Positions 15,599 to 24,698 are shown, counted from the first letter of the stretch. The stretch: DNA of 34,415 bases from Lachnospiraceae bacterium (GCA_015057055.1 SVFE01000026.1:1-34415), one strand, 5' to 3'. The notes: a model not told the origin generated them from the letters alone. Program-made: numbers and translations.

Positions 15599-16987
15599 TT
15601 AAAATGTAAATTTATCTGCAAAAAAGGCATCCAATTCGTCGATTTTCACGCGTACCTGTTCCATGGAATCACGGAATCTTACCGTTACACACTGGTCTTC
15701 TTCCGAATCAAAGTCATAGGTTACGCAGAACGGCGTACCGATTTCGTCCTGACGACGATATCTCTTACCGATAGCACCTCTGTCATCGAATTCACAGTTG
15801 TACTTCTTGGAAAGCTGTGCAAATACTTTCTCTGCACCTTCATTTAACTTCTTGGACAAAGGAAGTACACCAATCTTAACCGGCGCAAGTACGGGATGGA
15901 AACGCAGAACGGTTCTCATATCGCCCTCTCCCAAATCTTCTTCATCGTAAGCTGCACAAAGGAATGCCAAAACCACGCGGTCTGCACCCAAAGAAGGTTC
16001 TACAACGTAAGGAATGTATTTCTCATTCTTTGTCTCATCAAAGTAACTCATATCCTGCTTGGAAACTTCCATGTGCTGCTTTAAGTCATAGTCGGTTCTG
16101 TCCGCAATACCCCAAAGTTCGCCCCAGCCAAACGGGAACTTAAACTCGATATCGGTAGTTCCTTTGGAATAGAAGCAAAGTTCCTCCGGAGAATGGTCTC
16201 TTGCACGCATTTCTTCCTCTTTGATACCAAGGGATTTAAGCCAATCAATACAGAACTGTCTCCAGTACTGGAACCATTCCAAATCCGTGCCGGGCTCGCA
16301 GAAGAATTCCAGTTCCATCTGTTCGAATTCTCTGGTACGGAAGGTAAATTTACCGGGTGTCACTTCATTACGGAAGGATTTCCCAATCTGTCCGATACCG
16401 AAAGGAATTTTCTTACGAGAGGTTCTCTGAACATTTTTAAAGTTAACAAAGATACCCTGGGCAGTTTCCGGTCTCAAATATACGGTGCTCTTTGCATCTT
16501 CGGTTACACCCTGGAAGGTTTTGAACATCAGGTTGAACTGTCTGATATCCGTAAAATTATGCTTTCCGCAGGTAGGACAAGGAATGCCCTGTTCTTTAAT
16601 AAATGCACTCATTTCTTCCATGCTCCACGCATCTACGGAAGTTTCCAATGTAATTCCTTTTTCTTTTGCATAGTCTTCAATTACGTTATCCGCACGGAAA
16701 CGTTCATGACATTCGCGGCAATCCATCAATGGATCGGAAAAGCCGCCAAGATGTCCGGAAGCCACCCATGTCTGAGGATTCATCAAAATAGCACAGTCTA
16801 CACCTACGTTATAGGGATTTTCCTGCACGAATTTCTGCCACCATGCTCTTTTTACATTATTTTTTAATTCGACGCCAAGGTTACCGTAATCCCATGTATT
16901 GGCAAGTCCGCCATAGATTTCGGAACCCGGATAAACGAATCCGCGACCCTTTGCAAGAGCCTCAATTTTGTCCATTGTCTTTTCCAT
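15599..16987 (-). CDS. glyS: Glycyl-tRNA synthetase (homodimeric, class II)
   Basis: 462 residues, the length of the single-chain alpha2 type. Class II features: motif 1 region with [20 protein letters not shown], motif 2 with [22 protein letters not shown], and motif 3 with [13 protein letters not shown]. Glycine/tRNA-site stretches [16 protein letters not shown] and the C-terminal anticodon-binding domain ([13 protein letters not shown] onward) are intact. [11 protein letters not shown] and CPTCGKHNF suggest a zinc-binding insertion. It charges tRNA-Gly in the cytoplasm. GGAGG 6 bases before the ATG fixes the start. No T-box leader is visible in the 104-base upstream gap, so regulation is probably not by a tRNA-sensing leader. 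Confidence 0.98.
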   Translation of the reverse strand: MEKTMDKIEALAKGRGFVYPGSEIYGGLANTWDYGNLGVELKNNVKRAWWQKFVQENPYNVGVDCAILMNPQTWVASGHLGGFSDPLMDCRECHERFRADNVIEDYAKEKGITLETSVDAWSMEEMSAFIKEQGIPCPTCGKHNFTDIRQFNLMFKTFQGVTEDAKSTVYLRPETAQGIFVNFKNVQRTSRKKIPFGIGQIGKSFRNEVTPGKFTFRTREFEQMELEFFCEPGTDLEWFQYWRQFCIDWLKSLGIKEEEMRARDHSPEELCFYSKGTTDIEFKFPFGWGELWGIADRTDYDLKQHMEVSKQDMSYFDETKNEKYIPYVVEPSLGADRVVLAFLCAAYDEEDLGEGDMRTVLRFHPVLAPVKIGVLPLSKKLNEGAEKVFAQLSKKYNCEFDDRGAIGKRYRRQDEIGTPFCVTYDFDSEEDQCVTVRFRDSMEQVRVKIDELDAFFADKFTF

Positions 16988-17018
16988 TGTATGCCTCCAT
17001 ACTGCATTATTTATGTAA

Positions 17019-17042
17019 ATAAGGGGACTTGCCCCGTTATTC
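17019..17042 (-). terminator. Possible weak terminator between the lipoprotein gene and glyS
   Basis: On the minus strand AATAAC-GGGG (17042-17033) and CCCCTTATT (17027-17019) form a stem with one bulged C around a short loop, followed by TACATAA rather than a true T-run. It may only reduce read-through into glyS. Confidence 0.35.
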
Positions 17043-17091
17043 CCGCCGCAAAATATCGGTTAAAATCAACGCTGAAATTTCCGCCGTAATA

Positions 17092-17676
17092 CTAATAAAT
17101 GATAAAATAGCATCCGCTTCCCGTAGCACTTACCGTATATGCATCCAGCATCACCATGCCCTGGGAATAATACTTAATCTTATCCGGACACTGCACATCC
17201 ATTACACCGGATAAAATGAATACCCGGCTCTCTCCCATGTTTTGCAGTTCGTTCTTTCCGATGGTGGTCCCTTCATTACCAACAACATTTAAGGAGCGGT
17301 TCAAATCATATCCCGCATTGTAGGCTTCCTGCAAGGTTCCGCAAAAAACCACCTCCGGCATATAATCATTGAAGGATTGCACGTCTGCAAATTCCAGTTC
17401 CAGGGTCAAAAGTCCGTTTTCTAAATGGTGCTCACCAACCCCGATGGCATTCGCTCCGCGTCCTGCATTATACTGCGAAACTTCGGAGTTAACCATCTCC
17501 ATCAGTTCGGTTTCGTTATAATAACTTTCCGTAAAATCTTCCATCAATGTAACGGAAAGCGTCTGATCATCATTCACTATAATATAACTCTGGTTGAACA
17601 TGGTATCGGCCTTACCGCATGCTGCGATAAGCAAAACCATTACCAGGCCAAGCAGAAGAATTCTTCCTTTACACAT
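17092..17676 (-). CDS. Putative lipoprotein of unknown function
   Basis: 194 residues. The N-terminus MCKGRILLLGLVMVLLIAAC is a lipoprotein signal peptide with lipobox I-A-A-C, so Cys20 would be lipidated and the mature protein anchored outside the membrane. The rest is mostly beta, with segments YIIVNDDQTLSVTLMEDF and LENGLLTLELEFADVQSF. It recalls small clostridial lipoproteins of unknown role near era/recO. Expressed from its own promoter at the end of recO (17712-17740). No catalytic motif seen. Confidence 0.88.
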   Translation of the reverse strand: MCKGRILLLGLVMVLLIAACGKADTMFNQSYIIVNDDQTLSVTLMEDFTESYYNETELMEMVNSEVSQYNAGRGANAIGVGEHHLENGLLTLELEFADVQSFNDYMPEVVFCGTLQEAYNAGYDLNRSLNVVGNEGTTIGKNELQNMGESRVFILSGVMDVQCPDKIKYYSQGMVMLDAYTVSATGSGCYFIIY

Positions 17677-17711
17677 TCTCTTCCAAGCCTTTCCAACGAA
17701 ATACTATTGAC

Positions 17712-17740
17712 ATTATAGCGAAGAGACTTTCACTTTGCAA
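17712..17740 (-). promoter_or_regulatory. Promoter of the lipoprotein gene, inside the end of recO
   Basis: TTGCAA (minus 17740-17735), a 17-base spacer, then TATAAT (17717-17712). The -35 lies in the last codons of recO, whose stop is at 17730. Confidence 0.75.
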
Positions 17741-18380
17741 GCACCGAAAGCATTTCCTCGCTTTTAAATGTATGATTCCACAAAATCCGCTTCTCTTCTT
17801 CGCAAATCTCCAGCAATTCCGCCAGTACCGATTCCGAAAGAGAAAACGAAAATAATTTTTCTATCGTTTGATGATAAATATAATCCACTGCATATTTGGC
17901 TGCTTCCGAATAGGAATCCTTTACAATCCCCCGGTATTCACCAAGCAGTGCCATGGTTTTTAATTCAAAAACCGCACGTACCAGTCGATTGTCATAAGCC
18001 TCATGAAGCAGGGCCCGAAGGGACTGGTACAACAGCTTTAACATTTCTTTTTCATCATTGTTTTCCCTGGTATGGTACTCCATCACCTCAAGGAAATACA
18101 TTCCGTACATTGCCGCTTCAAAATTATCCCCAAAGTCCTTGAAGTAATTTTGGATGTTGGCATCCGTGAGCGTATAGGAACTCCGTCCGGGATAAAATTT
18201 GAATTGTCCGAAGCAAAACAAATCCGTGCAAGCCATCAGCCGGTTCGTCTGTCGCCTTGCCCCCTTGGCAAAGGCAGAAATCTTTCCGTAATCTTTGGTC
18301 AAAACGACAATACGCCTATCGTATTCCCCGATAGGCTCCGTCCGCAGTATGATTCCCAAAGTCTGAATGTTCTCCTGCAT
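17730..18380 (-). CDS. recO: DNA repair protein RecO
   Basis: 216 residues. The N-terminal OB-fold reads TLGIILRTEPIGEYDRRIV, then LTKDYGKISAFAKGARR, the classic RecO start; then LFCFGQFKFYPGRSSYTLTD, and a helical C-terminal half. RecO loads RecA with RecR during gap repair. The open frame extends to 18590, but the residues before MQENIQTLG are unrelated to RecO; GGGGAG is 9 bases before the ATG at 18380, so I start there. It overlaps yqzL by 65 bases. It is a little shorter than usual and lacks the four-Cys zinc finger found in many Gram-positive RecO proteins. Confidence 0.93.
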   Translation of the reverse strand: MQENIQTLGIILRTEPIGEYDRRIVVLTKDYGKISAFAKGARRQTNRLMACTDLFCFGQFKFYPGRSSYTLTDANIQNYFKDFGDNFEAAMYGMYFLEVMEYHTRENNDEKEMLKLLYQSLRALLHEAYDNRLVRAVFELKTMALLGEYRGIVKDSYSEAAKYAVDYIYHQTIEKLFSFSLSESVLAELLEICEEEKRILWNHTFKSEEMLSVLAK

Positions 18381-18519
18381 GCTTCGCAGCTCCCCGGCTG
18401 CTCTCCTCCTTTTTGGTTTCGTCTCCTTGAACCTTTCGCCCGATTGCTCCGGCATATAAAAGGTAATCTTCAACGCTTCCTGTAGTAATAAATTGTTCCC
18501 AATATTCGTCTTTATCCAT
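18316..18519 (-). CDS. yqzL: YqzL-like small protein
   Basis: 67 residues. The N-terminus DEYWEQFITTGSVEDYLLYA matches the YqzL family pattern (W-x-x-F-x-x-TG-S-x-x-x-YLLY), and its position between era and recO is the usual one. The charged tail beyond residue 35 is longer than in Bacillus YqzL and overlaps recO in another frame. The start at 18519 has AAGGTGG 8 bases upstream; the ATG 12 bases earlier is too close to it. Function unknown. Confidence 0.75.
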   Translation of the reverse strand: MDKDEYWEQFITTGSVEDYLLYAGAIGRKVQGDETKKEESSRGAAKHAGEHSDFGNHTADGAYRGIR

Positions 18520-18616
18520 AAACCATACCACCTTGCATACTCTTTATCTATAGAATTTGCAAAGGGTATGGTTTCTATTCGCCAAAACAACCGGCAGTTT
18601 TTGTAAAATATTTTTT

Positions 18617-19537
18617 CTAATTTTCGTCCTTATTATAGCCAAAGTTTTTGATTAAAAAGTCACTGTCGCGCCAATCTTTCTTAACTTTAACCCATAGTTT
18701 TAGATTCACCTTGCACTCCAGCATATCCTCCATTTCAGGTCGAGCTTTGCTTCCGATCTGTTTGAGCATCTCCCCGCCCTTTCCGATGATGATTCCCTTA
18801 TGGGAATCTTTTTCACAAATTATGGTGGCATCAATGTCATAAATACCGGATTTTCCCTTGCCGCTCCCTTTCCTGTACTTCATGGAGTCAATGACAACCG
18901 CAATACCGTGGGGAATCTCCTTCTCCAGGCTTCGCAAGGCTTTTTCCCGAATCAGTTCTGCCACAATCTGTCTCTGGGGCTGGTCCGTCACCGTATCTTC
19001 ATCAAAAAAGTAAGGTCCGTAGGGCAAATATTTGAAGATGCTGTCCAGCAAATCCTCCACATTTTCCCCTTTAAATGCACTCACCGGAATAATCTCCGCA
19101 AAATCCATTTCCTTACGGTAGGCATCCATATAAAGAAGTAAATCCGGCTTGTTAATCGTATCAATTTTGTTAATCACCAAAATAACCGGTACCTTTACAT
19201 TTTTCAACTGTTCAATGATGTTTTTATCCCCTTCCCCGATGTAGTCGGAAGGCTCCACCAACCAGAGAATGACATCCACTTCTTTTAAGGACTGTTTTGC
19301 CACATTTACCATATAATTTCCCAGTTTGTTTTTTGCCTTATGCATACCGGGCGTATCCACAAACACAATCTGACCTCTTTCGTCGGTAAACACCGTCTGA
19401 ATGCGGTTTCTCGTCGTCTGGGGTTTCTTGGATGTAATGGCAATTTTTTGTCCTATAATTTGGTTCATTAAAGTGGATTTTCCTACATTCGGACGTCCGA
19501 TGATTGCAGCAAATCCGGATTTATTCTGCTGATTCAT
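18617..19537 (-). CDS. era: GTPase Era
   Basis: 306 residues. G1 is GRPNVGKST at residues 14-22, G2 around TTRNRIQTVFT, G3 DTPGMH, G4 NKIDTINKP and G5 VSAFKGE. The C-terminal KH domain has GIIIGKGGEMLKQIGS. Era binds the 3' end of 16S rRNA in 30S subunit assembly, in the cytoplasm. The start codon lies 17 bases inside the end of the DUF4349 gene, with GAGGA 6 bases upstream, so the two are translationally linked; yqzL and recO follow. Confidence 0.98.
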   Translation of the reverse strand: MNQQNKSGFAAIIGRPNVGKSTLMNQIIGQKIAITSKKPQTTRNRIQTVFTDERGQIVFVDTPGMHKAKNKLGNYMVNVAKQSLKEVDVILWLVEPSDYIGEGDKNIIEQLKNVKVPVILVINKIDTINKPDLLLYMDAYRKEMDFAEIIPVSAFKGENVEDLLDSIFKYLPYGPYFFDEDTVTDQPQRQIVAELIREKALRSLEKEIPHGIAVVIDSMKYRKGSGKGKSGIYDIDATIICEKDSHKGIIIGKGGEMLKQIGSKARPEMEDMLECKVNLKLWVKVKKDWRDSDFLIKNFGYNKDEN

Positions 19538-20552
19538 TTTTTTCCTCTGCTTTCACTTCTTGTGTTTTGTATTCTACATTATATATTTTTTTCTTTTCTT
19601 CCGCTTTTCTGTCCACTGCTTTAATGATGCCGCGGATGATAAGGAAGAAAATAAGGATTACAACAGCAACTACCAGCAAATACGGAATGGCAATTACAAA
19701 ATTGATTCCGAAATTGCAAAGGCCGATGCCGACTTTTTCCAAGCTGTTCAGGAAACCTTCTCCCATTCTCTGCCATGCGGATTTTTCTTCTTCCTGCACA
19801 ACCGTATACACAACCACTTCTTCCACGCTCAAATAGATGGTGCTGTAGCTGATTGCATTATCAAAGGTGCGAAGCTGGGATTCCATGGATTCGATACTGC
19901 ACTGTACTTCAGAAAGTCTGGTTTCAATTGCAAGAATCGTTTCGATATCGCCGGCCTGTTCAAGCATTTCCAGCAAACGGTCCTGTTCCGTCATCAAAAC
20001 TGCCTTTCTGCTTTCCAAATCTACGTAAGTCAGTGTTACATCATCCACCTGACGGCTTCGGTAAGTTACATTACTTTGTTCTGATACCAGCCCCGTAAAT
20101 TCATCCAGGTATTCCTCAGGCACACGAATCACATAGTCTGCCGCCCGAAGTTCGGTATACATTTCATACACGGTGGAATTTTCCACATAACCACCCACTT
20201 CGGTTACACGACTCTCCAAATTGCTGATAAATTCATCAAAATTTTCCGTCTCTGCCGAAATATGCATGGTGGTAATCAGTTTGCGGTCGCTGTTTTCTGC
20301 CTGCGTCCCTTCCGCACTGCCGCTTTCCGCCATAGGCGCTTCATCCACCATGGATTCTTCCGTTACCTCGGTAGCACCGTCATACATGTAAAAATCATCC
20401 TGTGCATACGAAGAACCCGTACCGTTGACGTATTCCTGCGGAATGCTTTCTACCGCTGCGCTGTCGGATGAACTTCCGCAACCGGCAAACATTGCCATGC
20501 AAAGCACCAGCATCATTATCACACTAACAAAATTCCATTTTTTCTTTTTCAT
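19521..20552 (-). CDS. DUF4349 domain lipoprotein with C-terminal membrane helix
   Basis: 343 residues. A signal peptide ends at lipobox F-A-G-C (Cys25), followed by a low-complexity acidic linker to about residue 85. DUF4349 covers about 88-310: RKLITTMHISAETENFDEF, GGYVENSTVYEM, YVIRVPEEYLDEF, DVTLTYVDLESR, then a coiled-coil (about 185-220) and a membrane helix near residues 280-305. A basic cytoplasmic tail follows. DUF4349 proteins are envelope proteins of unknown role. It lies 30 bases after the M16C protease gene and overlaps era. Confidence 0.9.
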   Translation of the reverse strand: MKKKKWNFVSVIMMLVLCMAMFAGCGSSSDSAAVESIPQEYVNGTGSSYAQDDFYMYDGATEVTEESMVDEAPMAESGSAEGTQAENSDRKLITTMHISAETENFDEFISNLESRVTEVGGYVENSTVYEMYTELRAADYVIRVPEEYLDEFTGLVSEQSNVTYRSRQVDDVTLTYVDLESRKAVLMTEQDRLLEMLEQAGDIETILAIETRLSEVQCSIESMESQLRTFDNAISYSTIYLSVEEVVVYTVVQEEEKSAWQRMGEGFLNSLEKVGIGLCNFGINFVIAIPYLLVVAVVILIFFLIIRGIIKAVDRKAEEKKKIYNVEYKTQEVKAEEKNESAE

Positions 20553-20565
20553 ACGTATCCTCCCT

Positions 20566-20581
20566 AAAGCGTTATCGCTTT
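20566..20581 (-). other. Small hairpin between the M16C and DUF4349 genes
   Basis: AAAGCG and CGCTTT form a 6-bp stem with a 4-base loop immediately after the M16C stop. There is no T-run, so it is more likely an mRNA-processing or partial pausing element than a terminator; AGGGAGG for DUF4349 follows at once. Confidence 0.4.
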
Positions 20582-20582
20582 T

Positions 20583-23504
20583 CTAATTTCCGGGAAACAA
20601 CGGGATAACCGATGCAAACAGTTCCTTCTCACCTTTAATCTTATCTTCATTACCTACCGTACAGAAACACTCATCACTCATGAAAGCCTCAACATATTTC
20701 GCCAGTTCACGGATATCCTTTGCATCTGCGCCCAGAACTTCATCCCGCTCTTTTTGCAGAATTGCTTCCGTAATACCGGATAAATATGCAGACAAGGATC
20801 TTGCTCCCTTTCCGGAAGGTGTTAAAGGCACATCCATATCACTGATGGTACCGATAATATACTTTGTCATTTCCTCTTCCTGTGCTGCAAAGTTTTTGAC
20901 AAAATCAGCTGCGTTTTCAAATACCTGCACGGTTTTGGAAAGATTCGGGTCGCGGTACGATACGAAAAAAGCATCCCCGCAGCGACTGTATCCGCTCATG
21001 CATCCGTAAGCACCGCCCTTGACACGTACCTGGGTCCACAAATATTCATAGCCCATAATGGTTTTTAAAATGCGAAGCGTTCCGGTATAGGGCAATCCTT
21101 TTTTCATAAAATTGCCGGCGCGGCATACATACTGCACTTGTCCGGAGGTGGTGAGTCCCTCGTTTTTCTTAACCGGAACCACCCTGCTTTTCTTCATTTC
21201 CACCGGTGTGTCATAGAGTTTCCCAAAAAGTCCCTCCATTTCCTTTTCTACCAGTCCGTAGCCTTCTTCCGTAGCCGTAATGTCAATGAAAAGATTTTCT
21301 TTTCGGAATAGATACGAAACAAGTTCCTGCATTTTATGGATAATTTCATCTTTTTTTTCTGCAAAATTCTTTTCTGCATCCGCAAGGAATTCATAATAGC
21401 CGATACCGGAGCATAAATCCAGCATTGCGCCGTATTCCGAATAATAAGACTGCGCCCTTCCGAGAGCCGTAGAATGCCCTGCCGACAAAAGTTTGGCCTG
21501 AACCCTGGATTTTAATTCGCTGATAACCTCTTTCATACGCTTTTCATCGGTAAAATCCGAAGTAAAAAGAATTTCCTTCATTAAATCCAACGCCTTGGTT
21601 ATTTCACTGTAAAGAACTTTCCCCTTCAGCATAAATGCAGAACGGAAGGCGTCGGTTTTGCCTTCCTGTTGAAAATAAATCGTGGAAGGCGAAATACCGC
21701 CGGTGTATTTATTTACTTCATAGCCTAACTGCTCATAGGTATAATGCTCCGTGCCGAACGCATTAAAGAAATTCTTCAACAAACTGACATAGGGGTAATA
21801 TTCCTGAGACAAATCATCCATAAAAAACAATAATTTCACATAGGCAATTTCATTGGTAAATACATTGTGAAAAAGCGCGGGAACATCTTTAATTTTCCGT
21901 TCTTCGTTAATTAAGGGCTGCACGGTTTTTCCGATATCTTCGCGCCGAAGTCTGGGAATGCATTTTAAAACCTCCTCCGAATCCGGGGTTTCCTGATATT
22001 CCCACAACTCCTTTGTGGTTCGGATAATTTCCTTAATCTCCTCCTGCGTGAGGGAATTACGATATGCGGCAAGTTTTTCCGCAAACGCTTTGTCTTTTTT
22101 CGTTGTCAGACCTTTCTTCGGAAGTACCGTGACAATGGTTTTATGATTGTTATCCAAAAAGTATTTTTGTAACAAATTTTCGTAATAATCGGAATGAATT
22201 CGTTCCTTCAATACCGCAAATGAATCATTGGCTTCAATATGCATAAAGGGCTGTGATGCATCATAAAGCCAGCTGTCAAACATCTGCAGTCCAAGGATAA
22301 GCCCCCTTGGCGTACTTCCAAAATCTGACTCCCGATAACGGAATTCCAGCGAATTCAATCCTGCCAGAAGGGCATTTTTATCAATTCCTTCCCGAATCAT
22401 TTTCTCAATCTGCTTCTCGATAACGGATACGAATTCTGCTTTCTGCTCCTTGTTGGCATTTTTGGCTACAATGCTGTAGTAGGGCTGGAAAATACCGTTT
22501 TCGTAGGTGCTGTATACCTCCGTACCGATTCCGGCATCAATCAGTGCCTGCTTTACCGGAGCTCCCTGGGCATCCACCAGGGCATAGTCCAAAACCTGAA
22601 ATGCCAGATACAACTCTTTGTCCAGGCTGGTACCGATTACTGCATTATAGGAAAGATAGGTATTGTCCGCCTCCTCTTCCTCTTCGGAAATAGGATATTC
22701 TTTTACCAAATCCATCGGTCTGTCAAATGCCTTCTGCTCGCCCGGCATGGAGTCTACCGTAATGGAATCAAAAAGAGACAGATAATTTTCATCCATCCAG
22801 GCAAGACGCTCCGCCATATCTCCGTCACCGTAAAGATAAATGTAGGAATTGGACGGATGATAATAGTTTTTATGAAAAGCAAGAAAATCCTCATATGTCA
22901 GGTCCGGAATCGCCTCCGGTGCTCCGCCGGACTCCACGCCATACGCCGTGTCCGGATAAAGGGAATTAAAGATTTCCCTCTCCAATACATCATCCGGTGA
23001 GGAAAATGCCCCTTTCATTTCATTGTAAACCACGCCGTTTACGGTAAGTTCATCTGCATCATTCTCCAGTTCATAATGCCACCCTTCCTGGAGGAAGATA
23101 TTTTTTACATCATAAATTCGCGGAAAAAATACCGCATCCAGATAAACATGCATTAAATTCTGGAAGTCCGATGCGTTGCAACTTGCCACAGGATATACGG
23201 TTTTATCCGGATAGGTCATGGCATTTAAAAAGGTATTTAAGGAGCCTTTTACCAGTTCTACAAAAGGGTCTTTTGCAGGAAAATTTTTGGAACCGCACAA
23301 AACGGAATGCTCCAAAATATGTGCCACGCCCGTACTGTCCCCCGGCGGTGTCCGAAAGCCGATATAAAACACCTTATTATCATCATCATTTTCCAACACA
23401 ACAACCTTCGCTCCCGACTTTTTGTGACGAAGCAAGATACCGTTGGAATTCAAGTCCTCTATATTTTTTTCCTGTAAAACCTCGTATGCGTCCAAATGTC
23501 TCAT
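20583..23504 (-). CDS. M16C family zinc metallopeptidase (PreP/falcilysin-like)
   Basis: 973 residues, a single-chain pair of M16 halves. The inverted zinc motif HILEH is at residues 62-66 (His62, Glu65, His66), preceded by GFRTPPGDSTGVA; the distal zinc ligand is probably in VYNEMKGAFSSP. The M16C-associated domain occupies about 460-720 and the second, non-catalytic half follows, with RVKGGAYGCMSGYSRCGDAF, the conserved RxxGGAYG segment. These enzymes degrade peptides up to some tens of residues inside a closed chamber. No signal peptide, so cytoplasmic. Part of the block that leads to DUF4349 and era. The spacing between Shine-Dalgarno and start is unusual (see the hairpin at 23515-23536). 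Confidence 0.95.
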   Translation of the reverse strand: MRHLDAYEVLQEKNIEDLNSNGILLRHKKSGAKVVVLENDDDNKVFYIGFRTPPGDSTGVAHILEHSVLCGSKNFPAKDPFVELVKGSLNTFLNAMTYPDKTVYPVASCNASDFQNLMHVYLDAVFFPRIYDVKNIFLQEGWHYELENDADELTVNGVVYNEMKGAFSSPDDVLEREIFNSLYPDTAYGVESGGAPEAIPDLTYEDFLAFHKNYYHPSNSYIYLYGDGDMAERLAWMDENYLSLFDSITVDSMPGEQKAFDRPMDLVKEYPISEEEEEADNTYLSYNAVIGTSLDKELYLAFQVLDYALVDAQGAPVKQALIDAGIGTEVYSTYENGIFQPYYSIVAKNANKEQKAEFVSVIEKQIEKMIREGIDKNALLAGLNSLEFRYRESDFGSTPRGLILGLQMFDSWLYDASQPFMHIEANDSFAVLKERIHSDYYENLLQKYFLDNNHKTIVTVLPKKGLTTKKDKAFAEKLAAYRNSLTQEEIKEIIRTTKELWEYQETPDSEEVLKCIPRLRREDIGKTVQPLINEERKIKDVPALFHNVFTNEIAYVKLLFFMDDLSQEYYPYVSLLKNFFNAFGTEHYTYEQLGYEVNKYTGGISPSTIYFQQEGKTDAFRSAFMLKGKVLYSEITKALDLMKEILFTSDFTDEKRMKEVISELKSRVQAKLLSAGHSTALGRAQSYYSEYGAMLDLCSGIGYYEFLADAEKNFAEKKDEIIHKMQELVSYLFRKENLFIDITATEEGYGLVEKEMEGLFGKLYDTPVEMKKSRVVPVKKNEGLTTSGQVQYVCRAGNFMKKGLPYTGTLRILKTIMGYEYLWTQVRVKGGAYGCMSGYSRCGDAFFVSYRDPNLSKTVQVFENAADFVKNFAAQEEEMTKYIIGTISDMDVPLTPSGKGARSLSAYLSGITEAILQKERDEVLGADAKDIRELAKYVEAFMSDECFCTVGNEDKIKGEKELFASVIPLFPGN

Positions 23505-23514
23505 AAATTGCAGC

Positions 23515-23536
23515 GGCCGGTCCCGGCCTCTCCTTT
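23515..23536 (-). promoter_or_regulatory. Shine-Dalgarno and GC-rich hairpin before the M16C start
   Basis: AAAGGAG lies at 23536-23530, 25 bases before the ATG at 23504, too far for normal initiation. Between them GGCCGG (23528-23523) pairs with CCGGCC (23520-23515). Folding of this hairpin would shorten the effective spacing. Confidence 0.5.
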
Positions 23537-23549
23537 CTTCTCTAAAATA

Positions 23550-23939
23550 CTAAACAGAAAACGCCATAAGCGCCAGATTGGAAAAACTGATTTCATAAAT
23601 CATATTTTCCTCTTTCCAGTTCTTTTGTACGTAAGAAACAAATTCCTCTGCCTTCATTTGCTTGGCGGTAAATCCGCCCTTATCTTTCGCTTCATAAAAA
23701 CGTATTTTGACTTTTAACTGCTTATAAATATCATAGGTCAGACTTTTCGTATCCATATGAAGAAAATGCTCCGCGATGGTAATCGTGGGCAAAATCTCCC
23801 GCAAAAAATAGATTTTAATGATGCTTTGAAATTTAAACGGCACCCGGTCCTCCGCCAGCAAGTCCTCATAGGAAAATCTTGCCCCCAACTGGGTGGAGGA
23901 TACATCCTGCATCACATATTTGTAATCGTTTTCATTCAT
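23550..23939 (-). CDS. Small conserved-looking protein of unknown function
   Basis: About 129 residues, soluble, mixed alpha/beta. Visible segments are VMQDVSSTQLGARFSYEDLL, KIYFLREILPTITIAEHFL and NMIYEISFSNLALMAFSV. The upstream stop and first ATG touch as TAAATG, and AGGAG lies 9 bases before the second ATG at 23939, which I prefer; starting at 23945 adds two residues. It sits between the sigma-like gene and the M16C protease. I do not recognise the family. Confidence 0.75.
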   Translation of the reverse strand: MNENDYKYVMQDVSSTQLGARFSYEDLLAEDRVPFKFQSIIKIYFLREILPTITIAEHFLHMDTKSLTYDIYKQLKVKIRFYEAKDKGGFTAKQMKAEEFVSYVQKNWKEENMIYEISFSNLALMAFSV

Positions 23940-23945
23940 TTTCAT

Positions 23946-24689
23946 TTACTCCTGTGTTTCTTCGTCTGTAATATATTCCTTGCATTCTTCCGTAAGCCGC
24001 ATCGCCTCACGGATTTTTTTCGCAGAAACTCCCGACTCCGCCGCCAATTCCTTTACCGTTACCTTACGAAGCAATTCTTCCGACAATTCCTTTGCACTGC
24101 GGATTACGGTCTCTACAATCGAAAGGGCTTTCTCATCCGTTTTATCCGCATCTGCTTCGGTGCCAACATACTCTTCCATAGCATTCATAATCATTTTTAC
24201 AATCAAGGCATCCGCATCCTCCGGCGTTTCAACGCAGCCCAGCATTTCAACCGAAAGTGCCAGAGCAACATTCCCTTCCCCGATAAGATCCGCAAGCGTT
24301 GCCCCTTGCCCGGTATACAATTTTGCAATGTCGACTACTCCGGGAAGATAGGCCTTAATCAACGCTTCCTTGGCCTGCCGGTCTCCTGCAATAGCACCCA
24401 TGGACAAAACCCGTTTTTTATCTTCATCGGGAACTTCCATATCCTGCAGTTCTTCCATGTAAAAGCGAAGATAACCGTTTTCTTCATCCGTCAAAATATC
24501 CGAATCCTCCAGCGGTGCATCCAGTCCGATATTTACCTTCCGAAGATACTCTGCCACAAGGTCGCTCTGCTCTTTATCCAGCTCCGAAAACTCCTCCGAA
24601 AGCTGTTCTTTTGTTATATATCCGCCCTGCAAAGCCCCCAGTTCCCTGATTTCTCCAAGCTTTGCCGCAAATTCCTTTTCATTCATCAT
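23946..24689 (-). CDS. Degenerate sigma-70-like protein lacking regions 2.4 and 4
   Basis: 247 residues, acidic. Residues 23-56 (GGYITKEQLSEEFSELDKEQ onward) look like sigma region 1.1. Residues 104-142 match regions 2.1-2.2: KEALIKAYLPGVVDIAKLYT, then LADLIGEGNVALALSV, the core-binding helix of primary sigma factors. Residues 208-235 (KVTVKELAAESGVSAKKI) resemble region 3. The aromatic -10 recognition helix (2.3-2.4) and region 4 are not recognisable. It could still bind RNA polymerase or act as an anti-sigma-like decoy. It lies 9 bases after the rhomboid-like gene. Alternative: a protein with a fortuitously sigma-like helix; the combination of three regions argues against it. Confidence 0.78.
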   Translation of the reverse strand: MMNEKEFAAKLGEIRELGALQGGYITKEQLSEEFSELDKEQSDLVAEYLRKVNIGLDAPLEDSDILTDEENGYLRFYMEELQDMEVPDEDKKRVLSMGAIAGDRQAKEALIKAYLPGVVDIAKLYTGQGATLADLIGEGNVALALSVEMLGCVETPEDADALIVKMIMNAMEEYVGTEADADKTDEKALSIVETVIRSAKELSEELLRKVTVKELAAESGVSAKKIREAMRLTEECKEYITDEETQE

Positions 24690-24698
24690 ATTTTCATC

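Noticed and set aside
16988-17091. T-box leader for glyS
   Set aside because: The gap is only 104 bases and lacks the conserved T-box (GGGTGG...) and antiterminator sequences.
18381-18590. N-terminal extension of RecO
   Set aside because: The residues are not RecO-like, the segment overlaps yqzL in another frame, and a good ribosome site precedes the internal ATG at 18380.
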